A DNA stretch of 64,000 nucleotides, taken from a virus. Positions 53,341-61,814 of the stretch are shown piece after piece. Position 1 is the first letter of the stretch. Each line of letters starts with the position of its first letter. Location of the stretch: the IMG/VR virus record IMGVR_UViG_3300025759_000062, positions 53,278 through 117,277 of that record; one strand, written 5' to 3'. The notes under the pieces are model-generated. The model had not been told where the DNA came from. It made no database searches and worked only from the letters and a program-made list of their open reading frames with translations. The position numbers and the translations under genes were made by a program.

Positions 53341-54605
53341 TACTTCATTGTCATTTTGATAATTTCTGGATTCATCATCATTTTGTTAAACTTCTGCTTG
53401 TTACCATTAAAGATGGTACGTACAATCAAATACTTAAGATCATTAGTAAAGTAATCTTTTGTACATAATGAAATCAAACGGTCTGTAATCTTCTGTGTAA
53501 TTGTATTCTCTTTAGAGTATACAACTGCATAGTTACCTAAACGTGTTGCAAGAGTTGATGCAATATCTGCACGGTATGCATCATCTTTACCAATACAACC
53601 TCTAAGCTCACCTAATATGTATGATTCATTTTCATGAGTCAACAAATCTTTAGGAGTGACAAGCTTGTCAAGTTTGTTATTAATAAATGTAGTAAACATA
53701 CTAGCAAATGCATCACCAACTGAACCTTCACCAATCATTTGTACCATACTCAAGTTATCTTCAAAAGATTCAAAGCTTGAGATAGCATTAAAGAATGTGG
53801 TGATAGATCTTGCATTAGTCTCTTGAGTTACAAGCTCTGGATGGAGTAGCAAGAAGTTAATACAACGTGTATCAATACCTGCTTCTTCTGCCCAACGCCC
53901 CCAGACATTAACATCAAACTTAAGATTTGCAGTAATGTAACGGGTTTTCTGTGCGCTGTCAATGCTATTAACCATATAGTCACCGTTATCTGGGTTAGCA
54001 GTTAGAATGATGTGCCAGTCTTTTGGTAGAGACCAAGAGATGTATGTCTGACGATCAATCAACTCCATCACAGCTTGTATAAAACGCACATCAGCACGGT
54101 TCCAGTCATCAAGAAGAAGAATACCTCCTTCTTTTTTGTCTGCAATCCATTCTGGCGCTGCATATGACATTCTATTCTTACCGGTCATCTTGTAACCATT
54201 CTTTAGATATTCACTTACTGCAAGTTCATCAACCCATTGACCAACTTTCTTTGTTACAGTGCCAGTCATTTTAGCTAAGTCACCAGCAGCTGCAGTTCTT
54301 TGTGCAGTAGTGTAATTAAGATCATCTACTTTCTTAATTGTTTTCTCTTTGTACATCTGGAATTGACGTACAGGGAAACCAACCAAGTCACCAAGCTCTT
54401 CTATCTGAGCAAGGTTAAGCTTAACAAAATTTAAATTGTTTTCTTTTGCAAGTTCTACAACTGTAGATGTTTTACCAATACCTGATTCACCAACAACTTC
54501 AATTGCTACTGGTGGTTTTCCTTGCTCTTGCAAGAATCTGTTGTTTGTAATTACGTGATTTACAAAACCTTTCAGATCATCAATGTTTAAATTTACTTGT
54601 GCCAT
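53340..54605 (-). CDS. MoxR-family AAA+ ATPase
   Basis: A 421-residue AAA+ protein. Walker A EVVGESGIGKTSTV (about residues 37-50), Walker B GGILLLDDWNRADVRF, sensor 1 WHIILTANPDNGDY. The order and the QAVMELIDRQ helix fit the MoxR class, which remodel or load metals into partner proteins and usually work with a VWA-domain protein encoded next door. Here that partner is the gene just upstream (54614-55777), 8 nt away. Function in phage infection unknown; assembly of a replication or virion complex is possible. Confidence 0.88.
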   Translation of the reverse strand: MAQVNLNIDDLKGFVNHVITNNRFLQEQGKPPVAIEVVGESGIGKTSTVVELAKENNLNFVKLNLAQIEELGDLVGFPVRQFQMYKEKTIKKVDDLNYTTAQRTAAAGDLAKMTGTVTKKVGQWVDELAVSEYLKNGYKMTGKNRMSYAAPEWIADKKEGGILLLDDWNRADVRFIQAVMELIDRQTYISWSLPKDWHIILTANPDNGDYMVNSIDSAQKTRYITANLKFDVNVWGRWAEEAGIDTRCINFLLLHPELVTQETNARSITTFFNAISSFESFEDNLSMVQMIGEGSVGDAFASMFTTFINNKLDKLVTPKDLLTHENESYILGELRGCIGKDDAYRADIASTLATRLGNYAVVYSKENTITQKITDRLISLCTKDYFTNDLKYLIVRTIFNGNKQKFNKMMMNPEIIKMTMK

Positions 54606-54613
54606 AATTGTTT

Positions 54614-55777
54614 TTAATTTAATTGTATTACTTTTCCTGGTAAATCATTATTCATCTGAGATTTGCTGCTAAGTACCCATAGAGTATTCTTAGGACAGTT
54701 CTCAGGATTCCAAGCCTCACCATCTGTTAAATATATTAGGGCTGTATATGTACCCTTCTTTTCATTAAAGTGATCAATAACCGGTTGAAATGATGTACCA
54801 CCTCTACCTTTAATTTCTAAATCCTTTTTAGGATTAAACTCTGCAACTGAGTTAAGTTGTGTATCACACTGAGCTATAGTAATCTTATGCCCGGTCTTAT
54901 GCATATGCACAAGTTCATTCATAAATTCCTTTAGTTCATCTCTTGATACAGAACCAGATGTGTCTATACCAACAAGTATATTATTTTTGAACTTAATCTT
55001 AAGGCCAGGATTCTCAATGTAACGTTTGTTGTATTTTCTTCTAAGCTTCTTTGTATAAACAATAGAAGAGTTTCCAACAAACCTTCTCAAATATCCTTTC
55101 CAATCAAATTTAGCTGGTTCAACATGTCTAAGTCTTGAAATAAGATCAGCTAACTCACCTGGTATATTACCATGTCTTTTCTCAGTCTGATCAGCAACTT
55201 CTTTAAGCTGATGTTCTATCTGCTTTTGTATAAGTTTTTTATCAGCTTCACTTAGTTCATCAATCTCTTCCCATGTCTTATGATCATATTGACTATCACC
55301 ATCCATTTGATTTAATAAAGAATCAAGAGACGGAGATGTACCATCTTTCTGTGCTTTCTCCAATATCTCATAATACACTTTAGTACCTGCTTTAACTGGA
55401 AGATTCAGTTCAGGAAAAGAATCTAATTTAAGTCCGCCCTCTGGTAAATAATCATTATTTATGTATTGATTAATTTCCAAATCTGCAGCAATATTAAATA
55501 GTTTCTTGTTGCTGTATAAGTCCCTAACCAACAAGTGTCCAAAACTAATATGAAGTAACTCATGTTTCAGCAATCCTATTCTATGTTCAAGGGATAAACC
55601 TTCAAAGAATTCTGGATTAACTGCCAACTGTACTCCAATGCCATGTTTACTTACACCTGCTGTTGGGATATCTTTTCTAAATGTTTTGTTTAGACCAACT
55701 AAAAAGAGCCCGTAAAAGGGCTCCTCTAGTATTAGTGTCTTACTTGCCTTAGCAAGTTGATCTGATATATTTACCAT
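54614..55777 (-). CDS. VWA-domain protein with N-terminal metallopeptidase-like domain (DUF2201 type)
   Basis: A 387-residue protein with two domains. Residues about 60-120: IGLLKHELLHISFGHLLVRD gives the zinc motif HELLH plus a downstream His, and LFNIAADLEINQYI follows as in DUF2201-type putative metallopeptidases. Residues about 265-385: VGIDTSGSVSRDEL (MIDAS DxSxS), GRGGTSFQPVIDHF (MIDAS Thr) and ALIYLTDGEAW (MIDAS Asp) give a VWA fold. Its gene pairs with MoxR, as in bacterial MoxR-VWA modules. An odd terminator-like hairpin lies inside its first 25 codons. Confidence 0.85.
   Translation of the reverse strand: MVNISDQLAKASKTLILEEPFYGLFLVGLNKTFRKDIPTAGVSKHGIGVQLAVNPEFFEGLSLEHRIGLLKHELLHISFGHLLVRDLYSNKKLFNIAADLEINQYINNDYLPEGGLKLDSFPELNLPVKAGTKVYYEILEKAQKDGTSPSLDSLLNQMDGDSQYDHKTWEEIDELSEADKKLIQKQIEHQLKEVADQTEKRHGNIPGELADLISRLRHVEPAKFDWKGYLRRFVGNSSIVYTKKLRRKYNKRYIENPGLKIKFKNNILVGIDTSGSVSRDELKEFMNELVHMHKTGHKITIAQCDTQLNSVAEFNPKKDLEIKGRGGTSFQPVIDHFNEKKGTYTALIYLTDGEAWNPENCPKNTLWVLSSKSQMNNDLPGKVIQLN
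55701..55723 (-). promoter_or_regulatory. Terminator-like hairpin inside the VWA gene
   Basis: On the minus strand GAGCCC (55723-55718) pairs with GGGCTC (55711-55706), loop TTTTAC, followed by TTTTTA. It lies within codons for PFYGLFLVGL near the N-terminus, so it could attenuate transcription into the VWA, MoxR and downstream genes when translation is slow. Confidence 0.45.
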
Positions 55778-56211
55778 TTAACTTTAATATTAATAGTATC
55801 CAGAAAAGAATAATCAATTACTTCTTTAACTGCAACTTGAACTTCAGCAGTAAACATTGTATTAAAAATCTTTTTAGCATTTTCATCATCATTATAATAA
55901 CTTGTAATAGTATTATAAAGATTTTCCCAACTAACATTTACAACTTGAGTATTGTTACCCCAATATCTACTCACTTCTTTTTTAAAGTTTGTAAACTTAG
56001 GATCACAGAAAATATAACTATCAAACTTTTCAAGAACCTTATTTCTTATATGTACATTACACTGTTTAACTAACAGTAAAATATACAAAGGATCAAGTTC
56101 TAGATTCTTTATATTTTCTATACCCACATTATTGTCTTCCTCCATTTCAGAGTTAAGCATTTTTTTTAATGCTATAAATTCTGGTAACTTAATTATATTT
56201 AACACTTCCAT
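55771..56211 (-). CDS. Protein of unknown function
   Basis: Start chosen at ATG 56211, which overlaps the upstream TAA (TAATG); an ATG at 56244 would overlap that gene by 34 nt. The 146-residue product is helical (LPEFIALKKMLNSEMEEDNN, PLYILLLVKQCNVHIRNKVL), with VNVSWENLYNTITSYYNDDE. No family recognised. It overlaps the VWA gene start by 7 nt, suggesting operon coupling. Confidence 0.6.
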   Translation of the reverse strand: MEVLNIIKLPEFIALKKMLNSEMEEDNNVGIENIKNLELDPLYILLLVKQCNVHIRNKVLEKFDSYIFCDPKFTNFKKEVSRYWGNNTQVVNVSWENLYNTITSYYNDDENAKKIFNTMFTAEVQVAVKEVIDYSFLDTINIKVKW

Positions 56212-56558
56212 TAATCTTCTATCTTTAACGTTTTTATCATCCACTTAGGTTTGTTCTCTTTATTCATATGAACTAACCATTCCTTTGCTGTAGGTATATA
56301 ACCATTGCAATCCTCTTTTACATGTTGTTCTCCAACATATCTTGTATATATAGTTTTACCATCTGAATTAGTAAAACTTTTACCATATCTTTCTTCTACT
56401 TCAAAGATACCTTCAGAGTGATGACGGAACATTCTATGTATACTATGACCAGCCCATGCTTTAGTAGCATCAAACCATTCATGAATATGCATATAATCTT
56501 CTACTTTACCACCCCATTTTTTCACTGAACTTTTAGCATGAACTATTGGGTGTGCCAT
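56211..56558 (-). CDS. Conserved phage/bacterial protein (DUF6915-like)
   Basis: A 115-residue His-rich protein: MAHPIVHAKSSVKKWGGKVE, HEWFDATKAWAGHSIHRMFR, HHSEGIFEVEERYG, then RYVGEQHVKEDCNGYIPTAK. This layout is that of a small conserved family (DUF6915, from memory) found in phages and bacteria; the ordered His and Glu residues suggest metal binding but no activity is known. Start and stop are each fused to neighbours by TAATG. Confidence 0.7.
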   Translation of the reverse strand: MAHPIVHAKSSVKKWGGKVEDYMHIHEWFDATKAWAGHSIHRMFRHHSEGIFEVEERYGKSFTNSDGKTIYTRYVGEQHVKEDCNGYIPTAKEWLVHMNKENKPKWMIKTLKIED

Positions 56559-56932
56559 TATATGAATAATTGAGCGTCAGACCAATCATAATCTTCTGTA
56601 GTTCTTTGTGAATAATTAAGTGTATAATGATTGGTTTCAGTATTGATTTCAATATTACCAAAACCACCTTCATTATTAACCCAATCTCCTACGGTATTTA
56701 CTTTTGAACATATGATATCATATGCAAAGTCTTTAAGAACATTCTCATCAGATTCTTTTATTTTAATAGCTGAAGATATTTCTTCATCACCTTGATAATA
56801 TTCTATATCATCAATATCACCACTGTCTCCAGATCCAGAAAAATTAATATTTATTCTATTTACTCCTTGATCTTTTACTTTCATTAGAGTTAGAATCCGT
56901 CTCAGATTTCCTAGTTGTTTTTCTTCTTCCAT
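56558..56932 (-). CDS. Protein of unknown function
   Basis: A 124-residue acidic protein with ININFSGSGDSGDIDDIEYY, VGDWVNNEGGFGNIEIN and a C-terminal TTEDYDWSDAQLF. The GSGDSGDI and NNEGG pattern recalls a small family (DUF6878-like) in phages and bacteria, unproven here. It overlaps the resolvase-like gene by 77 nt; an ATG at 56884 (MKVKDQGVNR) would shorten the overlap, but would remove an N-terminal helix. Confidence 0.6.
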   Translation of the reverse strand: MEEEKQLGNLRRILTLMKVKDQGVNRININFSGSGDSGDIDDIEYYQGDEEISSAIKIKESDENVLKDFAYDIICSKVNTVGDWVNNEGGFGNIEINTETNHYTLNYSQRTTEDYDWSDAQLFI

Positions 56933-57311
56933 CTTTTAAACTGTTTTCTTTTAATATTTCTATGTATACACCAGGATTTGTTTTGTCATACTGATAATCA
57001 TAAAACACAGGTATTATGTTTTCAGCATTGTCATCAACAATCCATTCATGTTTAACCATATCATCTTGCACTGTTTGTGCTGGATTTATATAATCAAACT
57101 TATGACGGGTCCCCCTAATAAATGTAAATCCAATTTTGACAGGAAGTTTATACTTCTTAAGTTCTTTTTTGAACTCAGGAGCATATTTCTGATAATACTC
57201 TTTTGTATTCTTACGGTAGTTTACAACAGTTTTACTTGCTATAAAATACTTACCTGTCCATCTACGCCCATTTTTTGAGCTTGGTACATTACCGGGTATA
57301 AACCACTTCAT
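56856..57311 (-). CDS. RusA-like Holliday junction resolvase
   Basis: A 151-residue protein starting MKWFIPGNVPSSKNGRRWTG, the characteristic N-terminus of RusA-type endonucleases, followed by PVKIGFTFIRGTRHKFDYIN, VQDDMVKHEWIVDDNAENII and NPGVYIEI. The Asp residues in FDYIN, QDDMV and VDDNA occupy the places of the catalytic Asp triad (Asp70, Asp72, Asp91 of E. coli RusA). It would resolve branched DNA before packaging. The Ser/Arg-rich end (ESKRSRSK) extends past the domain into the overlapped next gene. Confidence 0.85.
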   Translation of the reverse strand: MKWFIPGNVPSSKNGRRWTGKYFIASKTVVNYRKNTKEYYQKYAPEFKKELKKYKLPVKIGFTFIRGTRHKFDYINPAQTVQDDMVKHEWIVDDNAENIIPVFYDYQYDKTNPGVYIEILKENSLKDGRRKTTRKSETDSNSNESKRSRSK

Positions 57312-57312
57312 A

Positions 57313-58290
57313 TTATTTATTTAAAGTTTCCTTTAGTAAAGGTTTTAGTTCCTTATGCACTGCATCAAAACCATGAGTCTGTACAGCATCTGATATGTCT
57401 TTACATATAGATAGTGCACATCCTTGAATATTATATGCATTAGCATACTTTTCAATGGCATTGTTACCTGCTTCATCATTGTCAAAGAGAGTAATAATCT
57501 TTTTATACTTCTTCTTTAGGTTCTCAATAATGTAAGGTTTAATTAATGTATTCTCACTGTTAGGTGCAATAACTTCTATATTGTAGCCGAAACCTTTAAG
57601 ACACATAGCATCTTTAAGTGAAGAACAAATCACAAGATAAGGTTGATTATACAAGAGCTGATCATAACCTTGTATATAGTCAGTAATATTATAGAACTTG
57701 TGCTTATCATCTTTTGGTTGATATAATTTAATTACATCACCATCCTTATTGAAATAAGCATATGTCATTGGCTTTCTAAACTTGGCCTTTTCAATCTTAC
57801 CTTCCTGTTCTCTTATCATGGTAAAGTATTCTACCGGCTTCACATTATATGTATTTAACATATCAGAACCTATCCTAAATGATAACCAAAATTGTGCATC
57901 AACATTGGTCCATCCTCTTGCTTGAACATGATCCATTTTCCATTTAGCACTTGGTTTCAGAGTAATTAATTCAAACTCTCCATTTTTTACATAATCATTG
58001 TAGTCCTGGACAATCTTATTAACTGCTTGAGTAAAATTCAGATTAAATATTTTTTGAACTAAATCTGATTTACTACCTGCTACTCCTGTAGAAAAATCTT
58101 TGAACTTATATTGATTACTCTTGGTATCAACATAGATAACAAAGCTAGGGGTTCTTTCTGATGGATTGAATATAGATTTAATCTTTACATCTTGCCCAGT
58201 AAGTTTTTCCGGTAGGTCTAAATAGTATTGAAATACCCAATAGCTAGGTACATCCTTTATCTCTATTACAAAATTTTTAGTACTGAACAT
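57313..58290 (-). CDS. DNA primase with TOPRIM domain
   Basis: A 325-residue protein. The N-terminal domain (FNPSERTPSFVIYVDTKS, YKFKDFSTGVAGSKSDLVQK) resembles the post-zinc-finger part of phage DnaG-like primases, without the CHC2 zinc ligands. The TOPRIM domain starts near YLVICSSLKDAMCLKGFGYN and contains ITLFDNDEAGNNAIEKY (DxD motif). The TOPRIM Glu, normally in an EG or EK turn before the helix, is Ser here (CSSLKDAM), so the active site is altered or shifted. It lies between SSB and resolvase genes; a strong terminator just upstream separates it from the SSB-like gene. Confidence 0.85.
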   Translation of the reverse strand: MFSTKNFVIEIKDVPSYWVFQYYLDLPEKLTGQDVKIKSIFNPSERTPSFVIYVDTKSNQYKFKDFSTGVAGSKSDLVQKIFNLNFTQAVNKIVQDYNDYVKNGEFELITLKPSAKWKMDHVQARGWTNVDAQFWLSFRIGSDMLNTYNVKPVEYFTMIREQEGKIEKAKFRKPMTYAYFNKDGDVIKLYQPKDDKHKFYNITDYIQGYDQLLYNQPYLVICSSLKDAMCLKGFGYNIEVIAPNSENTLIKPYIIENLKKKYKKIITLFDNDEAGNNAIEKYANAYNIQGCALSICKDISDAVQTHGFDAVHKELKPLLKETLNK

Positions 58291-58293
58291 AAT

Positions 58294-58320
58294 AAAAAAA
58301 GGAAGGGCCGAAGCCCCTCC
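58294..58320 (-). terminator. Rho-independent terminator with UUCG loop
   Basis: On the minus strand GGAGGGGC (58320-58313) pairs with GCCCTTCC (58308-58301) around TTCG, followed by seven T residues. It lies between the SSB-like gene and the primase gene, allowing more SSB than primase transcript. Confidence 0.88.
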
Positions 58321-58331
58321 TATTTTAATGA

Positions 58332-59015
58332 TTAAAGATCAAAGTCATCACCAGAAACTGTTCCAGCTACTGGTTCAAAACTTCCATTGTTACTTGCAAC
58401 ACTTGCAGTTTTATTTCTTACAGGGATAATATGCTCATCTCTGTTGAATGTTACCATTCTTGAATTAGTTACATCAACTCTCTCAAATGGTACACCTGCT
58501 GAAGTTCTCTTTGGTAAGAAGAACTGTAGGTTAATATAACCTTCTTTGTTCTCCCATTCTCTACCAGCAATACAGAAGTTGTAATAAGTATCACCACTCA
58601 AGATATTACTTGCAGCTGTTACAAACTCTTCAATAGTTTGTGCTTCAATAGAGTCCAATTCTGAACGTTTGTCTTGCTGTTCTGCTAAGAAGATAAGTGA
58701 CTTCATAATCTCAGCATCTCTGTTAATCTCTCTACCACTTGGTAGTGTAGTATCAGCATAAGCATAGCGTTGGAAACTAACTCTACCAACTTGACCTTGA
58801 TATCTTGATCCGTTTGGATTATTTACATCATGAAGAAAACCTTCAAACTCACCACCTACTGGTGCAGATTCTACATTTAGTTGTAGATCATATGCATTTT
58901 GATCATACGGTGGAGTGTGTAATGTGATTGAATTAATTTTCAATTCTTGATTACCAGCATCAATTACTGGTTTTGCTTTGCCGCTACCGGCTGACATGTC
59001 TTTAGTACTTAACAT
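58332..59015 (-). CDS. Putative single-stranded DNA-binding protein
   Basis: A 227-residue protein starting MLSTKDMSAGSGKAKPVIDA, with a beta-rich middle (YDLQLNVESAPVGGEFEGFL, EGYINLQFFLPKRT) and an acidic tail ending SGDDFDL. A disordered acidic C-terminus of this type is what SSB proteins use to bind partners. It lies in the replication operon and is followed by a strong terminator, which fits a protein needed in large amount. Fold assignment by eye is uncertain. Three genes of this operon share the N-terminal M-x-STK pattern. Confidence 0.6.
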   Translation of the reverse strand: MLSTKDMSAGSGKAKPVIDAGNQELKINSITLHTPPYDQNAYDLQLNVESAPVGGEFEGFLHDVNNPNGSRYQGQVGRVSFQRYAYADTTLPSGREINRDAEIMKSLIFLAEQQDKRSELDSIEAQTIEEFVTAASNILSGDTYYNFCIAGREWENKEGYINLQFFLPKRTSAGVPFERVDVTNSRMVTFNRDEHIIPVRNKTASVASNNGSFEPVAGTVSGDDFDL

Positions 59016-59044
59016 TTCTTGTTGATTTAAAATTTAACTTTTGA

Positions 59045-59731
59045 TTATTCATTTTCATATGCATAGATTGCATCCTTGACATATTGCAGATCATTTGGAA
59101 TAAATTCACTGTCAAACATGTCCATTGGTGATTTACAGGTATTCTCACCATTGTTTTGTGTTTCAAAACCATAGTGTAGACTACCATCATCTTCTTTACG
59201 GACTTTGCCAAACAATACAATAGAGAATAAACCCTCTAGTGTAAGAGCATTGTCAATCATTTTACCCACAGTCTTAGCTTTTACCTTACGGTGGCCATTA
59301 ATATCTGTTGATTCTTCTGAGTGTGTTAAGAAGAACACATACAGATCATCTCTCAGATCTTTAGGAAGCTTGGCAACTTGTGCAAGATTAGCCGCAATCT
59401 GGGTAAACTTGTCATAGCCTTTCTCAGTAGCTTTATCAAAGTACTCAAAGCTTGACATATATTGCCAGTCATCAACAACTAAGTTTTTGATGTGAGGCAT
59501 CTTCTCACTTACATGTTGCATGGCTTTATAAACTCCTGGTCCACTTGATACACTGATCAAATTACCATCTGGATTTGCTTTATCCAAAGGAGTGTATTTG
59601 CTTCTCCATCCCTTGAAAGGTAATGGTTTATTAGCAATGTTAATAATAACTGTCTCTTTAGGATCCAGTTTTCTAATTGAGGTTGATTTACCTGAGCCTG
59701 ACTCAGCAATTACTAAAACACTTTGTGCCAT
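59045..59731 (-). CDS. Sak4-like RecA-type ATPase
   Basis: A 228-residue protein with Walker A VIAESGSGKSTSI (about residues 6-18), Walker B IKNLVVDDWQYM, and VFFLTHSEESTDING (sensor-like). This layout matches phage Sak4-type single-strand annealing ATPases (AAA_24), which are minimal RecA relatives. Such proteins often stand next to an SSB, as here (59045 against 58332-59015). It would act in recombination-dependent replication. Confidence 0.8.
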   Translation of the reverse strand: MAQSVLVIAESGSGKSTSIRKLDPKETVIINIANKPLPFKGWRSKYTPLDKANPDGNLISVSSGPGVYKAMQHVSEKMPHIKNLVVDDWQYMSSFEYFDKATEKGYDKFTQIAANLAQVAKLPKDLRDDLYVFFLTHSEESTDINGHRKVKAKTVGKMIDNALTLEGLFSIVLFGKVRKEDDGSLHYGFETQNNGENTCKSPMDMFDSEFIPNDLQYVKDAIYAYENE

Positions 59732-60271
59732 CTATTTTAATTTATTTTCTATTCTGATTAATGTATCTGCTATTTTATTAAGTGCTTCTACTATACCTCT
59801 TGGTGAATAGGTTTCATCCGGATTAGGTAAGTTACCAATATCATCAAGACTTTCAAATATATTATTTTTTCCTGTCTTAGATACAGCATCACTAACAACT
59901 TTTAGTTCTGATACGGGAACAAGATGTCTTTGAAATCCACTATTACTTTCTACCAGTTCATACTCTTCTTTCCAATGAGGATTATATTTATATAAATACA
60001 ATGTTCTCTTTGGGTCTTCTGAGTCATAGTCAATACTTACAAACTCTGTGTAAATATCTTTATTTCTCTCAAGTTCACTGGGAAAGAAACTAATGTGTAA
60101 GTCATCTTTACTTGGTGGCCTGTAAGCCATCTTTGGAATATAGGCAGGATTACTTAGTTCATTGGAATTAAAGTAACTCTCATGCTGTACTTTTAATTCT
60201 GCTACTTTCTTTTTTCTTTCTTCTGGAGTCATTTTTAATGTTTTAACTGCATAATTTTTTGTTGAAATCAT
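59732..60271 (-). CDS. Protein of unknown function in the replication operon
   Basis: A 179-residue protein starting MISTKNYAVKTLKMTPEERK, with AYRPPSKDDLHISFFPSELE, a beta-type middle (RTLYLYKYNPHWKEEYELVE) and a helical C-terminus (ALNKIADTLIRIENKLK). No family recognised. It abuts the Sak4-like gene and overlaps the helicase gene by 4 nt, so it is probably a replication accessory factor. Confidence 0.6.
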   Translation of the reverse strand: MISTKNYAVKTLKMTPEERKKKVAELKVQHESYFNSNELSNPAYIPKMAYRPPSKDDLHISFFPSELERNKDIYTEFVSIDYDSEDPKRTLYLYKYNPHWKEEYELVESNSGFQRHLVPVSELKVVSDAVSKTGKNNIFESLDDIGNLPNPDETYSPRGIVEALNKIADTLIRIENKLK

Positions 60272-61224
60272 CTTCTTTCTTCTTGTGGTGGAGTTGGCAT
60301 TTCAGCAATCTCCATTTTTTCAAACATAGCTTTAAAGAAACTCATTCTAGTGTCACCATTACGTGCTTTAAGAAAGTGTAGCACTAATGTTCTATCATCT
60401 TCTATGATATATCTGTCTGGACCATATAGTCTAATCTTCTGCTTTGCTGGTCTGTTAATACCTATTAGGGTATCAGCATGTTGAAGCATTGCATCTGATC
60501 CAAATATATCTGATTCAAGAATATAGTTACCATACTTTCCTTGTTGAGCACGGTCAGGGTTATCAATATTTCTGTTAAGCTGTGACAATGCTATAAACAT
60601 ACAGGGATATTCACGTTTTGTCTGTGTAAAGAACTCACCTAATTCAAATAGCATATCTAAACTACTATTCTGATATGGTGCTCTCTTAACAAGCATTGTG
60701 TGGTCCAGTGTAATAATTGTCTTCTTACCTTTATGTTGATTCATATACATATCAATCTGTTCTCTCATCTGATTAACAGTCATAGGTCTTGATACAATAT
60801 CAACTGGATACTTTACACGCTCTTTAGCATATTGATGACATTTATTCAATACATCAGTGGTAAGTGTACTACCTGCACTACATAACTCTTTATAAGTTTT
60901 ACCTGTAATAGATGAAAACTCACGTAGTGCTGAGGTTCTACCAACCATCTCAAATTGAAACTCTAATACTCTGAAATCATCTTCAGGGTTTAAAGCAAAT
61001 GATTCTCTTACAATCTGATCCTTTATCAATGTTTTACCTGAGCCAGGTCTTCCACCAATAACGGTAAGTGTATTCCATTCTAAACCATCAGTAGTAGCAT
61101 CATTAAACTTTGGCCATGGTGTGTAAATAGATTTCTCTTCACCATTGGCACGTTTATACATGTATTTAAGGGCATCATTAAAGGCAGCATACTGCCCAAC
61201 CCATGCTTCTTCTGGTTTACTCAT
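60268..61224 (-). CDS. DnaB-like replicative helicase
   Basis: A 318-residue protein covering the RecA-like domain of DnaB. Walker A TVIGGRPGSGKTLIK (about residues 54-68), FRVLEFQFEMVGRTSALREF, Walker B TIITLDHTMLVKRA, MFIALSQLNRNID (motif H3), and SDAMLQHADTLIGINRP towards the C-terminus. The N-terminal primase-interaction domain of bacterial DnaB is absent (total about 470 residues there). It would unwind the fork as a hexamer, with the TOPRIM primase and PolB encoded nearby. Starts are coupled by ATGA overlaps on both sides. Confidence 0.9.
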   Translation of the reverse strand: MSKPEEAWVGQYAAFNDALKYMYKRANGEEKSIYTPWPKFNDATTDGLEWNTLTVIGGRPGSGKTLIKDQIVRESFALNPEDDFRVLEFQFEMVGRTSALREFSSITGKTYKELCSAGSTLTTDVLNKCHQYAKERVKYPVDIVSRPMTVNQMREQIDMYMNQHKGKKTIITLDHTMLVKRAPYQNSSLDMLFELGEFFTQTKREYPCMFIALSQLNRNIDNPDRAQQGKYGNYILESDIFGSDAMLQHADTLIGINRPAKQKIRLYGPDRYIIEDDRTLVLHFLKARNGDTRMSFFKAMFEKMEIAEMPTPPQEERR

Positions 61225-61814
61225 ACAACTTTTTCTTTAAAATGATGAACTTCTGTTTGAACTCCATCTTTTATCATATCACAGTAATCAGCAAGTGCAC
61301 TGTGTTTAACTCTATGTTTATCTTGCTTTGATACAAAGTATTGACTTGTCATCATATACAAGTAATCTGTGGCTCTATACTCATTTACATACATTTTGGT
61401 AGCTTTCATTATTATCTCCCAATCATGATCATAAGTTTCAAAGAACCATCTAAAAGATTCACCAAGAGCTCTCACATTTTGTCTTGCTGGTTTACCTGAT
61501 GGTAGTTTACCGGCAGGAAACACATTTCTATAGTCTTCAATCATTTTATTATAATCCTTACCCATCAATTGAATGTTGGTTTTTTTCTTGGCCTTAATAA
61601 AATAATTATCCAACTTAGTAATAAGCTTCTTTGCCTTATCTGTTATTTTATATACAGAATCTTCTTCTATTACAAAATCATTCTCTATTAAACCTGGCAA
61701 TTCATCCTTAGACTTCAGCAATGATGCTTGAGTCTTTTCTTTCATGCTGTATAATAGATACATCTGATTCGGAGTTATTTTCTCCTGTACTATTTTCTGA
61801 AATATTTCCCACAT
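61221..61814 (-). CDS. Winged-helix protein, probable helicase loader or replisome organiser
   Basis: A 197-residue protein. The N-terminal half (ITPNQMYLLYSMKEKTQASL through VYKITDKAKKLITKLDNYF) looks like a winged helix; the C-terminal half (PSGKPARQNVRALGESFRWF, DHDWEIIMKATKMYVNEYRA) resembles DnaD-like or phage helicase-loader domains. The gene immediately precedes the helicase gene with a 4-nt overlap, the usual place of a loader. It overlaps the upstream DnaA-IV-like gene by 107 nt in another frame. Exact function is inferred. Confidence 0.65.
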   Translation of the reverse strand: MWEIFQKIVQEKITPNQMYLLYSMKEKTQASLLKSKDELPGLIENDFVIEEDSVYKITDKAKKLITKLDNYFIKAKKKTNIQLMGKDYNKMIEDYRNVFPAGKLPSGKPARQNVRALGESFRWFFETYDHDWEIIMKATKMYVNEYRATDYLYMMTSQYFVSKQDKHRVKHSALADYCDMIKDGVQTEVHHFKEKVV

